Shown here: positions 28,652 through 37,658 of the stretch, piece by piece
How the letters are laid out: every line of letters starts with the position of its first letter
Position numbering within the stretch: the stretch's first letter is position 1
DNA from: Erythrobacter litoralis
GTDB taxonomy: Bacteria; Pseudomonadota; Alphaproteobacteria; Sphingomonadales; Sphingomonadaceae
Assembly: GCF_029760855.1 (NCBI RefSeq)
Contig: NZ_SOSI01000008.1
Location: forward strand, 45,047-109,046
DNA: 64,000 bases
Reading direction: 5' to 3'
Position numbers and translations under genes: made by a program
Notes under the pieces: model-generated
What the model was told of the DNA's origin: nothing
Seen by the model: only the letters and a program-made list of their open reading frames with translations
Databases searched by the model: none

Positions 28652-29218
28652 TTAGATTTTGCCGACGAGGTCAAGCGAGGGGGCAAGCGTCTCGCTGCCC
28701 TCTTCCCACGCGGCCGGGCAGACCTGACCGGGATTGGCACGAACATACTGCGCCGCCTTGATCTTGCGGGTCAGTTCGTTGGCGTTGCGGCCGACGCCTT
28801 CGCAGGTCTGTTCCATGATCTGGATCACACCGTCGGGATCGACGACGAAGGTCGCCCGGTCGGCAAGACCTACGCCTTCGCGCAGCACGTCGAAATTGCG
28901 TGCAAGTTCGTGGTTCTGGTCGCCGAGGAAGGGGAACTTCAGCTTACCGATCTTCTCGCTTGTGTCGTGCCACGCCTTGTGGCTGAAATGCGTGTCGGTG
29001 CTAACGCCGTAAACTTCGACATCCATCTTCTGCAGCATCTCGTACTTCTCGCCGAGGTCTTCGAGCTCGGTCGGGCAGACGAAAGTGAAGTCGGCAGGAT
29101 AGAAGAAGAATACCGCCCACTTGCCCTTCACGTCTTCGTCGGTGACGTCGAAGAAATCTTCGCCGGCCTTGAAGGCGGTGGCTTTGAACGGTTTGATCTG
29201 GCTTCCGATGATACCCAT
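28652..29218 (-). CDS. ahpC: Alkyl hydroperoxide reductase subunit C (2-Cys peroxiredoxin)
   Basis: Reduces hydrogen peroxide, organic peroxides and peroxynitrite. 188 residues, family length. Peroxidatic Cys48 is in [12 protein letters not shown], resolving Cys167 in PGQVCPAAW. Start 29218 ([13 protein letters not shown]) has CGGAG upstream; the longer frame to 29485 runs through the promoter. The promoter must lie in the 223-base gap shared with the divergent methyltransferase gene. Confidence 0.98.
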   Translation of the reverse strand: MGIIGSQIKPFKATAFKAGEDFFDVTDEDVKGKWAVFFFYPADFTFVCPTELEDLGEKYEMLQKMDVEVYGVSTDTHFSHKAWHDTSEKIGKLKFPFLGDQNHELARNFDVLREGVGLADRATFVVDPDGVIQIMEQTCEGVGRNANELTRKIKAAQYVRANPGQVCPAAWEEGSETLAPSLDLVGKI

Positions 29219-29291
29219 GGGTTCGTCTCCGTTTGTTCGGGTTAAAACTGATGGGTCCAAGATAGGATGCGCTGCGATGCACAAAAGCGAT

Positions 29292-29310
29292 ATGTTGCGA
29301 TTGCGAACAT
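29292..29310. promoter_or_regulatory. Dyad ATGTT-N9-AACAT upstream of ahpC
   Basis: A perfect 5-bp dyad with a 9-base spacer, 74 bases upstream of the ahpC start, in A+T-richer DNA. Its position would suit a peroxide-responsive regulator such as OxyR, but it does not match the full OxyR consensus. Confidence 0.25.
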
Positions 29311-29441
29311 CGGAATTTTCAATCACCGGTGGGGAACTTTTGTACAATCGAATGTAAGTTAGCTTCCCGTTATCGGGGGCTACCGGCGCATATGGAATTT
29401 CCCCAACTTTATGGTAGGCTAAGGCATCCGGGGGGAATGAC

Positions 29442-30155
29442 ATGGTTGCTAATGTTCTGTGGCGTCTGAAGCAGGCAACGCACACGCTGAAATCGGCTGC
29501 TCGACCTTATTCGCGTACGTGTTCGATCTGCGATCATTCGGGTCTTTTCGGACCGTTCGGATTTCCGGTCAGGCCCGAAGCGCAATGTCCGCAATGCCAG
29601 TCCCTTGAACGTCATCGCCAGCTTGCCTTGTGGATCGCGCGAGATGGGAACGGGGATCGCCTATCCGGTAAACACATATTGCATTTTGCTCCGGAAAAAG
29701 CGGTCGAGCGGCTGCTGCGGCCGCGTTCGGAGACCTATGTCACCGCCGACTTGGTGCCGGGTGCAGCCGAAATTGTTCTCGATATCGAGAATATCGATCT
29801 GGCCGACGGTTCGATCGAGGTGATCGTCTGTTCGCATGTTCTTGAACATGTGGACGATGCAAAGGCCTTGCGTGAACTGCGCCGTATCCTTTGCCGCGAT
29901 GGGTTGGCCATTTTGATGGTCCCGATGGTCCATCACTGGGAAACGTCCTTCGAGCGACCGGCGCCGACGGTGGAAGAGCGGATCAAGTATTTCGGCCAGT
30001 TCGATCATATTCGCCGCTATGGTCGCGATTTCGTTCAGCGGGTAAAGGATGCCGGCTTTGCGGTAGAGGCTTTCTCCCCAACGCCGGAAGAATGCATCGA
30101 GTACGGCCTCGGTTTGGGATCGGTGACATATTTCGCACGGCCCGAGACCGTCTAA
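29442..30155 (+). CDS. Class I SAM-dependent methyltransferase with N-terminal zinc ribbon
   Basis: 237 residues. The N-terminus holds two cysteine pairs (TCSICDHS and [11 protein letters not shown]) that form a likely zinc ribbon. The methyltransferase core follows: [35 protein letters not shown], and the acceptor-side motif [20 protein letters not shown]. Proteins of this pattern are often found in glycan or lipid modification loci, but no such context exists here and the substrate is unknown. GGGGG lies upstream of the ATG. Divergent from ahpC. Confidence 0.85.
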   Translation: MVANVLWRLKQATHTLKSAARPYSRTCSICDHSGLFGPFGFPVRPEAQCPQCQSLERHRQLALWIARDGNGDRLSGKHILHFAPEKAVERLLRPRSETYVTADLVPGAAEIVLDIENIDLADGSIEVIVCSHVLEHVDDAKALRELRRILCRDGLAILMVPMVHHWETSFERPAPTVEERIKYFGQFDHIRRYGRDFVQRVKDAGFAVEAFSPTPEECIEYGLGLGSVTYFARPETV

Positions 30156-30361
30156 CCTTTTGCGTGCAAGTCTCTGCCGGGAATTAGCAGACCTTAGCCC
30201 TTCGTTTAGGAAACGAAACGGGGCCACACCCATTCCCTCTCATATCCGAGACGCTGGTCGCTTGGAATATTTTGGGCGGTTGGGCCGGTCGACTCCCGAT
30301 CGGATTTCAGGACCGGACGAAGGGCGACAAATCTCCTATTCGATTGAGGAAATTGACCACG

Positions 30362-31327
30362 ATGGGTTTTTTGAAGAACGGCACCTGGCACGACGAATGG
30401 GCGCATAACGACGAAGACAGCGGGGAATTCGAGCGCGACGAAAGCGCGTTCCGAAGCTGGGTTAAGCCGGATGGATTGCCCGGGCCCACGGGCGAGGGCG
30501 GGTTCGCAGCGGAGCCCGGCCGCTATCGCCTTTATATCAGTCTCGCCTGCCCATGGGCGCACCGGGCCAACGCCGTGCGGCATCTGAAAGGCCTGACGGA
30601 TGCGATCGAACTCAATGTTGTGCACTGGTTGATGAAGGGAGGGGGTTGGTCGTTTCGCGAGGGCGAATGCGTGACCGGCGATCCCGCCATCGGTGCCGAC
30701 AATCTGCACCAACTCTACACGCACGCAAAGTCCGATTATTCAGGGCATGTCACCGTGCCGGTGCTGTGGGATACGCGCACCGAAACCATCGTGAATAACG
30801 AAAGCGCCGACATCATGCGCATGCTCGGCAGCGCGTTCGACGGATGCGGAGCGAACGACCTCGACCTGTATCCACTAGCCCATCGCAGCGAAATCGATGC
30901 GCTGAACGACCGGATCTACGATGCGGTCAATAACGGGGTCTACAAAGCGGGCTTCGCCACTACGCAGGACGCTTACGATAAAGCAGTAAAGCCGCTGTTC
31001 GCCATGCTGGACGAACTCGAAGACAGGTTGGAGGGACAGGAATGGCTGATTGGTGATCGCCTGACCGAAACCGATATTCGCCTATGGACCACGCTGATCC
31101 GCTTCGATCCGGTCTATTACACGCATTTCAAATGCAATGTCCGCCGGATTGCCGACTATCCGAACCTCGCTGCCTTCACCCGCCGGATTTACGAGCTCGA
31201 CGGGATCGCCGAAACGGTCAATTTCAAACACATCCGGCACCATTATTACGAGAGCCACGAGCGCATCAATCCGCATGGCATCGTGCCCGCCGGGCCGGAA
31301 CCGCTGGTGCCGGGCATGACAGCATGA
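30362..31327 (+). CDS. Glutathionyl-hydroquinone reductase (Xi-class GST)
   Basis: Reduces glutathionyl-hydroquinones to hydroquinones with glutathione, recycling quinones trapped by glutathione. 321 residues, much longer than ordinary GSTs. The Xi-class active site YISLACPWAHRAN (catalytic Cys) and NNESADIMRML, a segment characteristic of the class, are clear; the helical C-terminal domain has LTETDIRLWTTLIRFD. Start 30362 (MGFLKNGTWHDEW) matches the family. The stop overlaps the pirin start as ATGA. Confidence 0.92.
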   Translation: MGFLKNGTWHDEWAHNDEDSGEFERDESAFRSWVKPDGLPGPTGEGGFAAEPGRYRLYISLACPWAHRANAVRHLKGLTDAIELNVVHWLMKGGGWSFREGECVTGDPAIGADNLHQLYTHAKSDYSGHVTVPVLWDTRTETIVNNESADIMRMLGSAFDGCGANDLDLYPLAHRSEIDALNDRIYDAVNNGVYKAGFATTQDAYDKAVKPLFAMLDELEDRLEGQEWLIGDRLTETDIRLWTTLIRFDPVYYTHFKCNVRRIADYPNLAAFTRRIYELDGIAETVNFKHIRHHYYESHERINPHGIVPAGPEPLVPGMTA

Positions 31328-32163
31328 GCGGTCGCCAGGTTCTCTCGCTCCACCGCGCGATGCGCGACGACATTCAGGATCTCGTGACCCGCAGACCCCT
31401 GCCCGGGCCGGGCCTGCCGCAGGTCGATCCGTTCCTGTTCCTCAACCATCACGGGCCGCAGACCTACTCGCCGAACAATAACGGGCTGCCCTTCGGCCCC
31501 CATCCGCATCGCGGGTTCGAGACGGTGACTTTCATCCTCGCCGGCAGCCTTGCCCATCATGACAGCGGTTCGGGCGCGAGCGTCGTCGAGGCAGGCGGAG
31601 TCCAGTGGATGACCGCGGGCAGCGGTCTTGTCCATGCCGAGCTTTCGCCCGAAGAATTCAAACGCACGGGCGGCCCGTTGGAGATCCTGCAATTATGGGT
31701 CAATCTGCCAGGGCGGCTCAAGATGACCGACCCGGCCTATGTCCCCGTCCCCGCGGCGGACATGGCGGAAAGCCATCCGGGAGACGGCGTTTCGATGCGG
31801 GCGGTCTCCGGCATCGAGGGCGCGCCTATCGCTTCATTGACGGACGTGATGCTGGGGATCGTCACGATCGAAACCGGCGGCCGCGCCTCTCTGGCTGCCC
31901 CCGCGGGGCGGAACGTGCTGTTTTACACGATCAGCGGCGAGGCGGCGGTCGGCGACACGCCGGTGAGCGAACACATGCTCGCGCAATTGACGGATGGCGA
32001 CCGGGTCGAGGTGAACAGCGAGGAAGGCTGCCGCATCCTCTTCGGACATGCCGATCCGATCGGCGAGCCGGTCGTGTCACACGGACCCTTCGTTATGAAC
32101 ACGCGCGAAGAAATCGCGCAGGCCGTCCGTGACTATCAGGCGGGCAAGTTCGGAGGCCTTTAG
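31324..32163 (+). CDS. Pirin family protein
   Basis: 279 residues with two cupin domains. The N-terminal metal site is visible: FGPHPHRGFETVTFILAG, GSLAHHDSGSGAS, and GSGLVHAELSPEE (His, His, His, Glu). Some bacterial pirins are quercetin 2,3-dioxygenases; others are regulators. It is translationally coupled to the glutathionyl-hydroquinone reductase gene, so a role in quinone or phenolic handling is plausible (inference). Confidence 0.92.
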   Translation: MSGRQVLSLHRAMRDDIQDLVTRRPLPGPGLPQVDPFLFLNHHGPQTYSPNNNGLPFGPHPHRGFETVTFILAGSLAHHDSGSGASVVEAGGVQWMTAGSGLVHAELSPEEFKRTGGPLEILQLWVNLPGRLKMTDPAYVPVPAADMAESHPGDGVSMRAVSGIEGAPIASLTDVMLGIVTIETGGRASLAAPAGRNVLFYTISGEAAVGDTPVSEHMLAQLTDGDRVEVNSEEGCRILFGHADPIGEPVVSHGPFVMNTREEIAQAVRDYQAGKFGGL

Positions 32164-32210
32164 AAAACCGTAACGCCTACGACGCCCTCGCATAACGAAG
32201 CCTAGGCTTG

Positions 32211-34007
32211 TCAGTCGATCTCTCGCGCAATCGGATAGCGCAGCGGGAAAGGGTGCCCCGGTCCGGCTTGGGCATAGAGCCAATCCAGCCGCGCATCGGG
32301 ATCGGCAGCAAAGGCAGGGTCGGCGCGCAGCTTGGCTTCGAACCGGTCTCTAATGGCCCGATCGTTTTCCAACACATACTCACCGAGGCCCGCCAGCACG
32401 AAATCGTCGGTATCGGGCGGAGGCGCGAGCAATTCGGGAAAGAACCCCCAAGCCAGGAAGGAATCCTGGCTTTCCGGTTCGAGTAGCGCCGCGGCCAGCA
32501 AGCCGAGCGGCTGATCGACCGGTACGCGCACGCTTCCCGCGGGCATCAGGCGTTCGGCCTCTTTATGCTCGAAGCTAGCGGTCATGGGATAACGCCCCTC
32601 GATCGGTCGGGACAGTTTGGGATCGACGAGGTGTACCTCGTCCAGCATCAGCGTTTGCGGCGCTTCGATGGTCGTAAATTCGATGCCGTGGAGGCGAAGC
32701 CGCTCGATCACTTCCGTCTGCGCCGCGGGGACCCACCATGCCACCGGCAGGTTCACCGTCTCGGTCGCCTCCTGACCGATAATCGGCATGCGGAAAGTGA
32801 TGGGCTGTGCCAGCCAACGCTGTTCTTCCCTCCCGGAGGCGGGCGACACATAGGTGTCGAAAGCTACGCCTTTGAAATCGTCGACATATCCAATCGGTTC
32901 GGCCCGCGGTTTCCAGCGCGTCAGCAGTGTGTCCGGGCGACTGGCACGGTCGGCGGTCTTCGCAGCCTCGATCCGCTCGGCATCCTGTGCCGCGATCTTC
33001 AAAGCGGCTTCCATCAACACATACGTGCCCAGTACCCGCTGCCGATAGGGCTTCAGCATATGGTTTTCGACCAGAACGGTCGGCATGCCGATGAAATCGC
33101 CGTAGCCGGTGGAATAGCGCGGTCCTTCGGGACTGTACCGGATGCCTTTGGACGGTTCGCGCGAGTCGATCGGGCTGGGATAGATCGTCGGTGTGTGTCC
33201 CGCCTCGGTGAGCGCCTGCGACACCGCCGGACCGAAGCGGTCCTGCAGCCAGTCCGCAGTGGCGCGGTGCCGGGCATATTTGCCCCAGCCGGCATAGGTG
33301 AAGGTGATGTCGTACTGCATGTCGAAGCCTTCGCTGACATGACTGTCGACATAGAGAATGGGGTCGAGCGCCCGGATAAGGCCGATCATCGCGCGGCTTT
33401 CCGGCGCATCCAGCTTCGCATAATCGCGGTTGAGATCGATATTGCGCGCATTGGCATCGCGACCCTTTTGAGCCGGACCGCGCAAATGCGGATAGTTATA
33501 CGCACTCATCCGCTCATGCCCGTCGATATTGTAGATCGGCACGAAAACGAGATCGACATCGTCGAGCAGATCGTCTTTCCCGCGAAGCGCAATATCGCGC
33601 AGCAGCATGAGCCCGGCATCCTTACCGTCGATCTCGCCCGCATGGATCCCGCCCTGGATCAGGACGACTGGCTTGTCCGCACCGCCCTTGCTGGCGCGGA
33701 CATAAAGCAGATCGCGCCCCTCGGTCGTTTGCCCGAAAGTCTGTATGCCGATGAGAGGAGACGCTTTCGAAAGTCGCTCAAGCCATGCGCGCACTTCCGC
33801 ATAGCGCGGCGTCGTTTCGAAGTCTGCGGCTTCCGCCGGGGTGATCCACGGATCGGACGGGGAAACGATAAGCTTTTCGCTTTCGCCCGACCACGGCAGT
33901 GTCGGCGGCAGGATGACGTCTGCAAGGTCGGTCGCTGGCTCACCCTGCGCCGCCACAGGAGCGGCAAGTGCGAAGGCGAGGAGGAATGCGAGCCCCGTCG
34001 AACCCAT
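32211..34007 (-). CDS. M14-family zinc carboxypeptidase, exported
   Basis: 598 residues. A signal peptide (MGSTGLAFLLAFALAAPVAA, cleavage before QGEPATD) supports export; the ATG at 34067 would add 20 basic residues in front. The M14 zinc motif is GGIHAGEIDGKDAG (His, Glu) with the third ligand in YVDSHVSEG. The second half (about 350-600) is a long C-terminal region without clear motifs. It lies about 114 bases downstream of the second ABC permease gene on the same strand, so it may be the last gene of the receptor/ABC operon and act on a peptide substrate in the periplasm. Confidence 0.88.
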   Translation of the reverse strand: MGSTGLAFLLAFALAAPVAAQGEPATDLADVILPPTLPWSGESEKLIVSPSDPWITPAEAADFETTPRYAEVRAWLERLSKASPLIGIQTFGQTTEGRDLLYVRASKGGADKPVVLIQGGIHAGEIDGKDAGLMLLRDIALRGKDDLLDDVDLVFVPIYNIDGHERMSAYNYPHLRGPAQKGRDANARNIDLNRDYAKLDAPESRAMIGLIRALDPILYVDSHVSEGFDMQYDITFTYAGWGKYARHRATADWLQDRFGPAVSQALTEAGHTPTIYPSPIDSREPSKGIRYSPEGPRYSTGYGDFIGMPTVLVENHMLKPYRQRVLGTYVLMEAALKIAAQDAERIEAAKTADRASRPDTLLTRWKPRAEPIGYVDDFKGVAFDTYVSPASGREEQRWLAQPITFRMPIIGQEATETVNLPVAWWVPAAQTEVIERLRLHGIEFTTIEAPQTLMLDEVHLVDPKLSRPIEGRYPMTASFEHKEAERLMPAGSVRVPVDQPLGLLAAALLEPESQDSFLAWGFFPELLAPPPDTDDFVLAGLGEYVLENDRAIRDRFEAKLRADPAFAADPDARLDWLYAQAGPGHPFPLRYPIAREID

Positions 34008-34121
34008 TTGAATTCGCCGGATGAACCGCCGACAATCGACGATGTGACACGTTACTTTATCCGACATGGACTACTCTTGGTTAAGGACCCTGCGATTATA
34101 CGTCGATGGTTGGGTATCAGG

Positions 34122-35507
34122 TTATTTCTGCGACTTCGCACGGGATTGCGAAGCCTGTCGGGAAAGGCTCAGGGCGCCCGCTACCAAGACCAGCATCGTA
34201 AGTATGATGAGTGCGATCAGTGATGCGATTTCCAGCGATCCTGTCCCGCTCCGTGTTTCATAGCGCGGAATTTGCGCAAAATCGCCGCGCGTGAACATGC
34301 GGTCGTTGAACAGATAGGGGTAGTAGAACTGGCGCAGCCCGGCATGATAGGCGGCAATGCTGTCCTGATAGGCCAGCTGGCCCAAGATATCGGTGTCGGC
34401 GATCCGGTGCAGCACGGTCATCGTTCCGACGCCGGGCAAGATAAGGCCGAGCTTGCGGGTCAGATCCTCGCGCTTTGACAAGCTGGCGCGATACTCCGCG
34501 ACATCCGCCGCAACCGCCTCGTCGCCGACCTGGTGCATGGCATAATACCATTTCCAGTGGAACCGCCCCTCGAATTCTTCCTTGCCCCGCCATTCGGAAT
34601 GATTGACGAAAAACCGCTCGAACGTCTGTTCCTTGGGTACGTCCCACCCGCGATGAACGATTTCGCGTTGCGCGAGTGTGAGATCGATCCCCTTGGCGAC
34701 GGGCACGCTGCGGGCAATTGCCGCGTTGGCGAGTGTCGGTAGGATCAGCGTCAGAACGATCCAGCAGCCCATCATCGCCGCCGCTGCCGTGGCGGAGGTT
34801 CGCAGGCTTGCCCCGATCAACATGGCAAGGCCGAACCAGAACGCGCAGTATAGCGCGGCGGTCAGCAGCATCACCGCAATCCCCGTAGCAGGCGCCGCCA
34901 TGACAATCCCGCCGACGATCAGCGGCAGCCCGAGAGCGGCCAGCACGGCACCGTAACGCAAGCCAATGCGGCGGCGCCACAAACCGCTTCCGGGAAGCGA
35001 GAGCAACAGCCGCAGTCGTCCGGTCTCGCGTTCGCCCGTCACCAGATCGTGCCCCAGCGCGATGACCACCAGCGGCAACAGGTAGATCAGCACGAACGCC
35101 CAATCGAACACACCGGGTAGTGCCAGTTCGGGATTGTAGGTTTCGGAATCGTAGAGTTGCGCTTGCAATCCCAGCGCACGAACGCGCAAAACATAGGGCT
35201 GAAGGTCGCGCTGGCCGATCGCGGCGAAGGCGAGCGGAGGCGGCGGGTCCTGCGTCAGCATGAAGGCATAATAGGCGGCGTAGCCCGGATCACCTTCGGG
35301 GCCGGCATTGGCGTCCGCGACGGCAGCGAGATCGCGCACCTGTTCGGCCTCGACGCGTGCGATGGTCTCGCGCTGGTTCTCGATTTCCGCAATTCCAGCC
35401 AAGACCGCCGCGCTCGACAGAACGAACAGCAGGATCAGTGCCAACAAGTTGCGCCCCGAGCGCAGCAAGAGGCGCAGCTCGGCGGACCAGATCGATGAGG
35501 CGCTCAT
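34122..35507 (-). CDS. ABC-2 type permease (DUF3526-like)
   Basis: 461 residues. An N-terminal transmembrane helix (RNLLALILLFVLSSAAVLAG), a large periplasmic loop (about 50-140), then a cluster of helices starting DWAFVLIYLLPLVVIALGHD with the ABC-2 motif VTGERETGRLRLLLS. A second extracytoplasmic domain (about 290-430) precedes the last helix (LIALIILTMLVLVAGALSLS). Its ATG overlaps the stop of the other permease (ATGA). The pair would form a heterodimeric membrane domain. Confidence 0.85.
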   Translation of the reverse strand: MSASSIWSAELRLLLRSGRNLLALILLFVLSSAAVLAGIAEIENQRETIARVEAEQVRDLAAVADANAGPEGDPGYAAYYAFMLTQDPPPPLAFAAIGQRDLQPYVLRVRALGLQAQLYDSETYNPELALPGVFDWAFVLIYLLPLVVIALGHDLVTGERETGRLRLLLSLPGSGLWRRRIGLRYGAVLAALGLPLIVGGIVMAAPATGIAVMLLTAALYCAFWFGLAMLIGASLRTSATAAAAMMGCWIVLTLILPTLANAAIARSVPVAKGIDLTLAQREIVHRGWDVPKEQTFERFFVNHSEWRGKEEFEGRFHWKWYYAMHQVGDEAVAADVAEYRASLSKREDLTRKLGLILPGVGTMTVLHRIADTDILGQLAYQDSIAAYHAGLRQFYYPYLFNDRMFTRGDFAQIPRYETRSGTGSLEIASLIALIILTMLVLVAGALSLSRQASQSRAKSQK

Positions 35508-36922
35508 CGTGCCGACTTCCCAATCCGGCGCGCGGCAATAAACGCGAGTCCTGCCAGTACGGCCAGCCAGCCAAGCAGAACGGCGAACGGCCAAAGGAGG
35601 CTCTGCGGACGCGCTAGAGGGTCGCGCGTATCATAGGCGAAGCGCGGGATTTGCTGCCAGTAGGCGGCGGAAATTCGCGGGTCCTCACCCTCGATACCGG
35701 GCAGAAGCTCTGCCTGCATCCGGTTCAGGCGTTGCACGAAATCGTAGCGAAAATTCTCTGCCTGATCGAGGAAATCGTAGTGTGCGGCAGGATCGCTGCC
35801 AGCGAGCGCCATCGAGACTTGCCTGATGGCGATCAGGGGGCTCACGATGGAGAAGGCGTGAACGAAGGCGTTCTGCTCACTTTCGCTGGCGATCTGGCGG
35901 TCGGCGGCATCGGCATAAATCTGCGTCGTCAGGCGTTCGCCCTCGATGCTGACCAATCCGGCATATTGGACCGGCAATTCCTCGACCGTTTCGACGCCGT
36001 AGCGGGCGAGCACCTGGTCGCGGAAATCGTTGAAATAGGGGTCGTCGGGATCGTGGCTATCGCCGATTTCGAGCAGGTCGCGGTGAAGTGCGATCTCGGT
36101 CTCGATTTTGGTCGCAAGCTGGCTTTGCGCCGAAGCCGCCTCGGGCAGCGCGCGGGGAAGGAGGATGACGATAACCATCCAAAGCCCGATCAGGATCGCG
36201 AGCGCATCGCGTGGCCGCCCTGCCAGAGCCGAAACCACGACGCCGAGTGCCGCCCACAGCAGCAGCCAAGCGGCATAGCCGAGTATCATCAGCGCGACGC
36301 TTGCCCACTCGGCCGCGCCGGTGGCCGCAAATGCGATAAGGACGGCGAAGGCAGGCAGCCCGACACCGAGTGCGATAGCCCCGTGCCCGAGCAATTTTCC
36401 GGCCATGACGCTGCGCCCGCTCACCCCCTGTGACAGCATCAGTTTCAGGGTCGCGCGCTCATTTTCGCGTGCAACGCTGGCAAAGGCGAGGAAGATGATA
36501 AGCAGCGGCGCGAGCGTCTGGAGGACGAATGCCGGGGTCAGCTGGCCGAACCGCAAGAGCAGCGAGGACTGGCGCGCCTCGGCGAAATTGGCGCTGTTCT
36601 GGCGGTGGCCCTCGAGGAAGATCGTGTTGCCGGTGAAGCTGTCCACGCCCGCATCGAAGAAGGCGAGCGGCGCGATGGGGCGGAACACGAACTGGCCATA
36701 GTGCACCATGCGGTGCGGGTGGCGATCGGGCTGCGCGTCGAAGGTTTCATCGGTGCTCGTCTGATAGCGCTCGCGATCCGCTTCGATCGCGCTGCGCCGT
36801 TCGAGGCTGGTGAAACTGGCGACGAGGATCAGCAGCACGAGCAGCGCGCTGGCGATAAGGCCCGCGCGGTTGCGCGCCAGCACGCGCCATTCCTCACGCG
36901 CGATCAGGGTAGCAGCGCTCAT
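35504..36922 (-). CDS. ABC-2 type permease (DUF3526-like)
   Basis: 472 residues, a paralogue of the permease encoded next. Architecture: N-terminal helix (RAGLIASALLVLLILVAS), extracytoplasmic loop (about 45-130), helix cluster with VARENERATLKLMLSQGVSG (the ABC-2 signature region), second loop, and C-terminal helix (LLWPFAVLLGWLAVLAGLAF). It starts within the stop of the ATPase gene (ATGA overlap at 36919-36922). Confidence 0.85.
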   Translation of the reverse strand: MSAATLIAREEWRVLARNRAGLIASALLVLLILVASFTSLERRSAIEADRERYQTSTDETFDAQPDRHPHRMVHYGQFVFRPIAPLAFFDAGVDSFTGNTIFLEGHRQNSANFAEARQSSLLLRFGQLTPAFVLQTLAPLLIIFLAFASVARENERATLKLMLSQGVSGRSVMAGKLLGHGAIALGVGLPAFAVLIAFAATGAAEWASVALMILGYAAWLLLWAALGVVVSALAGRPRDALAILIGLWMVIVILLPRALPEAASAQSQLATKIETEIALHRDLLEIGDSHDPDDPYFNDFRDQVLARYGVETVEELPVQYAGLVSIEGERLTTQIYADAADRQIASESEQNAFVHAFSIVSPLIAIRQVSMALAGSDPAAHYDFLDQAENFRYDFVQRLNRMQAELLPGIEGEDPRISAAYWQQIPRFAYDTRDPLARPQSLLWPFAVLLGWLAVLAGLAFIAARRIGKSAR

Positions 36923-37656
36923 GCGGCCGCTCCGGCGTATGCATAGCGATCGTGTAGCGCGTTGAGGTCGAAGCGCGGGCCGGTCGCGCTGGCTTCGCGT
37001 TCTTCCTCGATCCGGCCCTGTCCCAGGAAGCCGATCCGGTCGGCGATATCGACCGCGCTGACGATGTCGTGCGTCACCATCAGCACCGCGACCTCGCGTT
37101 CGCGCGCCGCATCCAGCAGCCGGTTGAACTCGAGCACGGCGCGCGGATCGAGGCCCGAGGTCGGCTCGTCCAGCAGGAGCACGGGCACATCGCGCGCCAA
37201 TGCCAGGGCGATGGCAACTTTCTGGCGCATCCCCTTGGAAAAACCGGACATGCGCTTGTCCCATGCCTCCGGCGCGAGGCCGACGGCGGAAAGACTGTTT
37301 TCGATCGCGTCCTCGCCCCGCTTTGCTTCGGCAAGGGCGAGGAAATAGCCGATATTCTCCCGCGCGCTCAGGTGCTCGTAGAGCGAGACGTTCTCCGGCA
37401 CATAAGCCATTGCTGCACGCGCGGCGCGCGGGTCGGACACCGGGTCAATCCCGCAAACCCGAACGGTGCCGGCCTCCGGCGCAAGGAAACCGAGCAAGGC
37501 GGAGAGGGTGGTCGATTTGCCGGCACCATTACCGCCAAGGAGCGCGTATATCTCGCCTCGGCGCACGGTCAGGTCGAGGCCTCGCAGTACGGCGTTCGAG
37601 CCATAGCTGTGATGCAGCCCTTCGATGGCGATGGCTGCGCCGGTATCGTCCAGCAT
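36919..37656 (-). CDS. ABC transporter ATP-binding protein
   Basis: 245 residues. Walker A LLGGNGAGKSTT, Q-loop region MAYVPENVSLYEHL, signature MSGFSKGMRQKVAIALALA (SKGMRQ in place of SGGQ, usual for ABC-2 exporters), Walker B VLLLDEPTSGLD and switch His in MVTHDI. It energises the two ABC-2 permeases encoded downstream with ATGA overlaps. The start is 3 bases past the receptor stop, so translation is probably coupled to the receptor gene. Confidence 0.93.
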   Translation of the reverse strand: MLDDTGAAIAIEGLHHSYGSNAVLRGLDLTVRRGEIYALLGGNGAGKSTTLSALLGFLAPEAGTVRVCGIDPVSDPRAARAAMAYVPENVSLYEHLSARENIGYFLALAEAKRGEDAIENSLSAVGLAPEAWDKRMSGFSKGMRQKVAIALALARDVPVLLLDEPTSGLDPRAVLEFNRLLDAAREREVAVLMVTHDIVSAVDIADRIGFLGQGRIEEEREASATGPRFDLNALHDRYAYAGAAA

Positions 37657-37658
37657 AA

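Noticed and set aside
29240..29320. OxyR site upstream of ahpC
   Set aside because: The dyad ATGTT-N9-AACAT lacks the repeated ATAG/CTAT elements of the OxyR consensus; kept only as an unidentified dyad.
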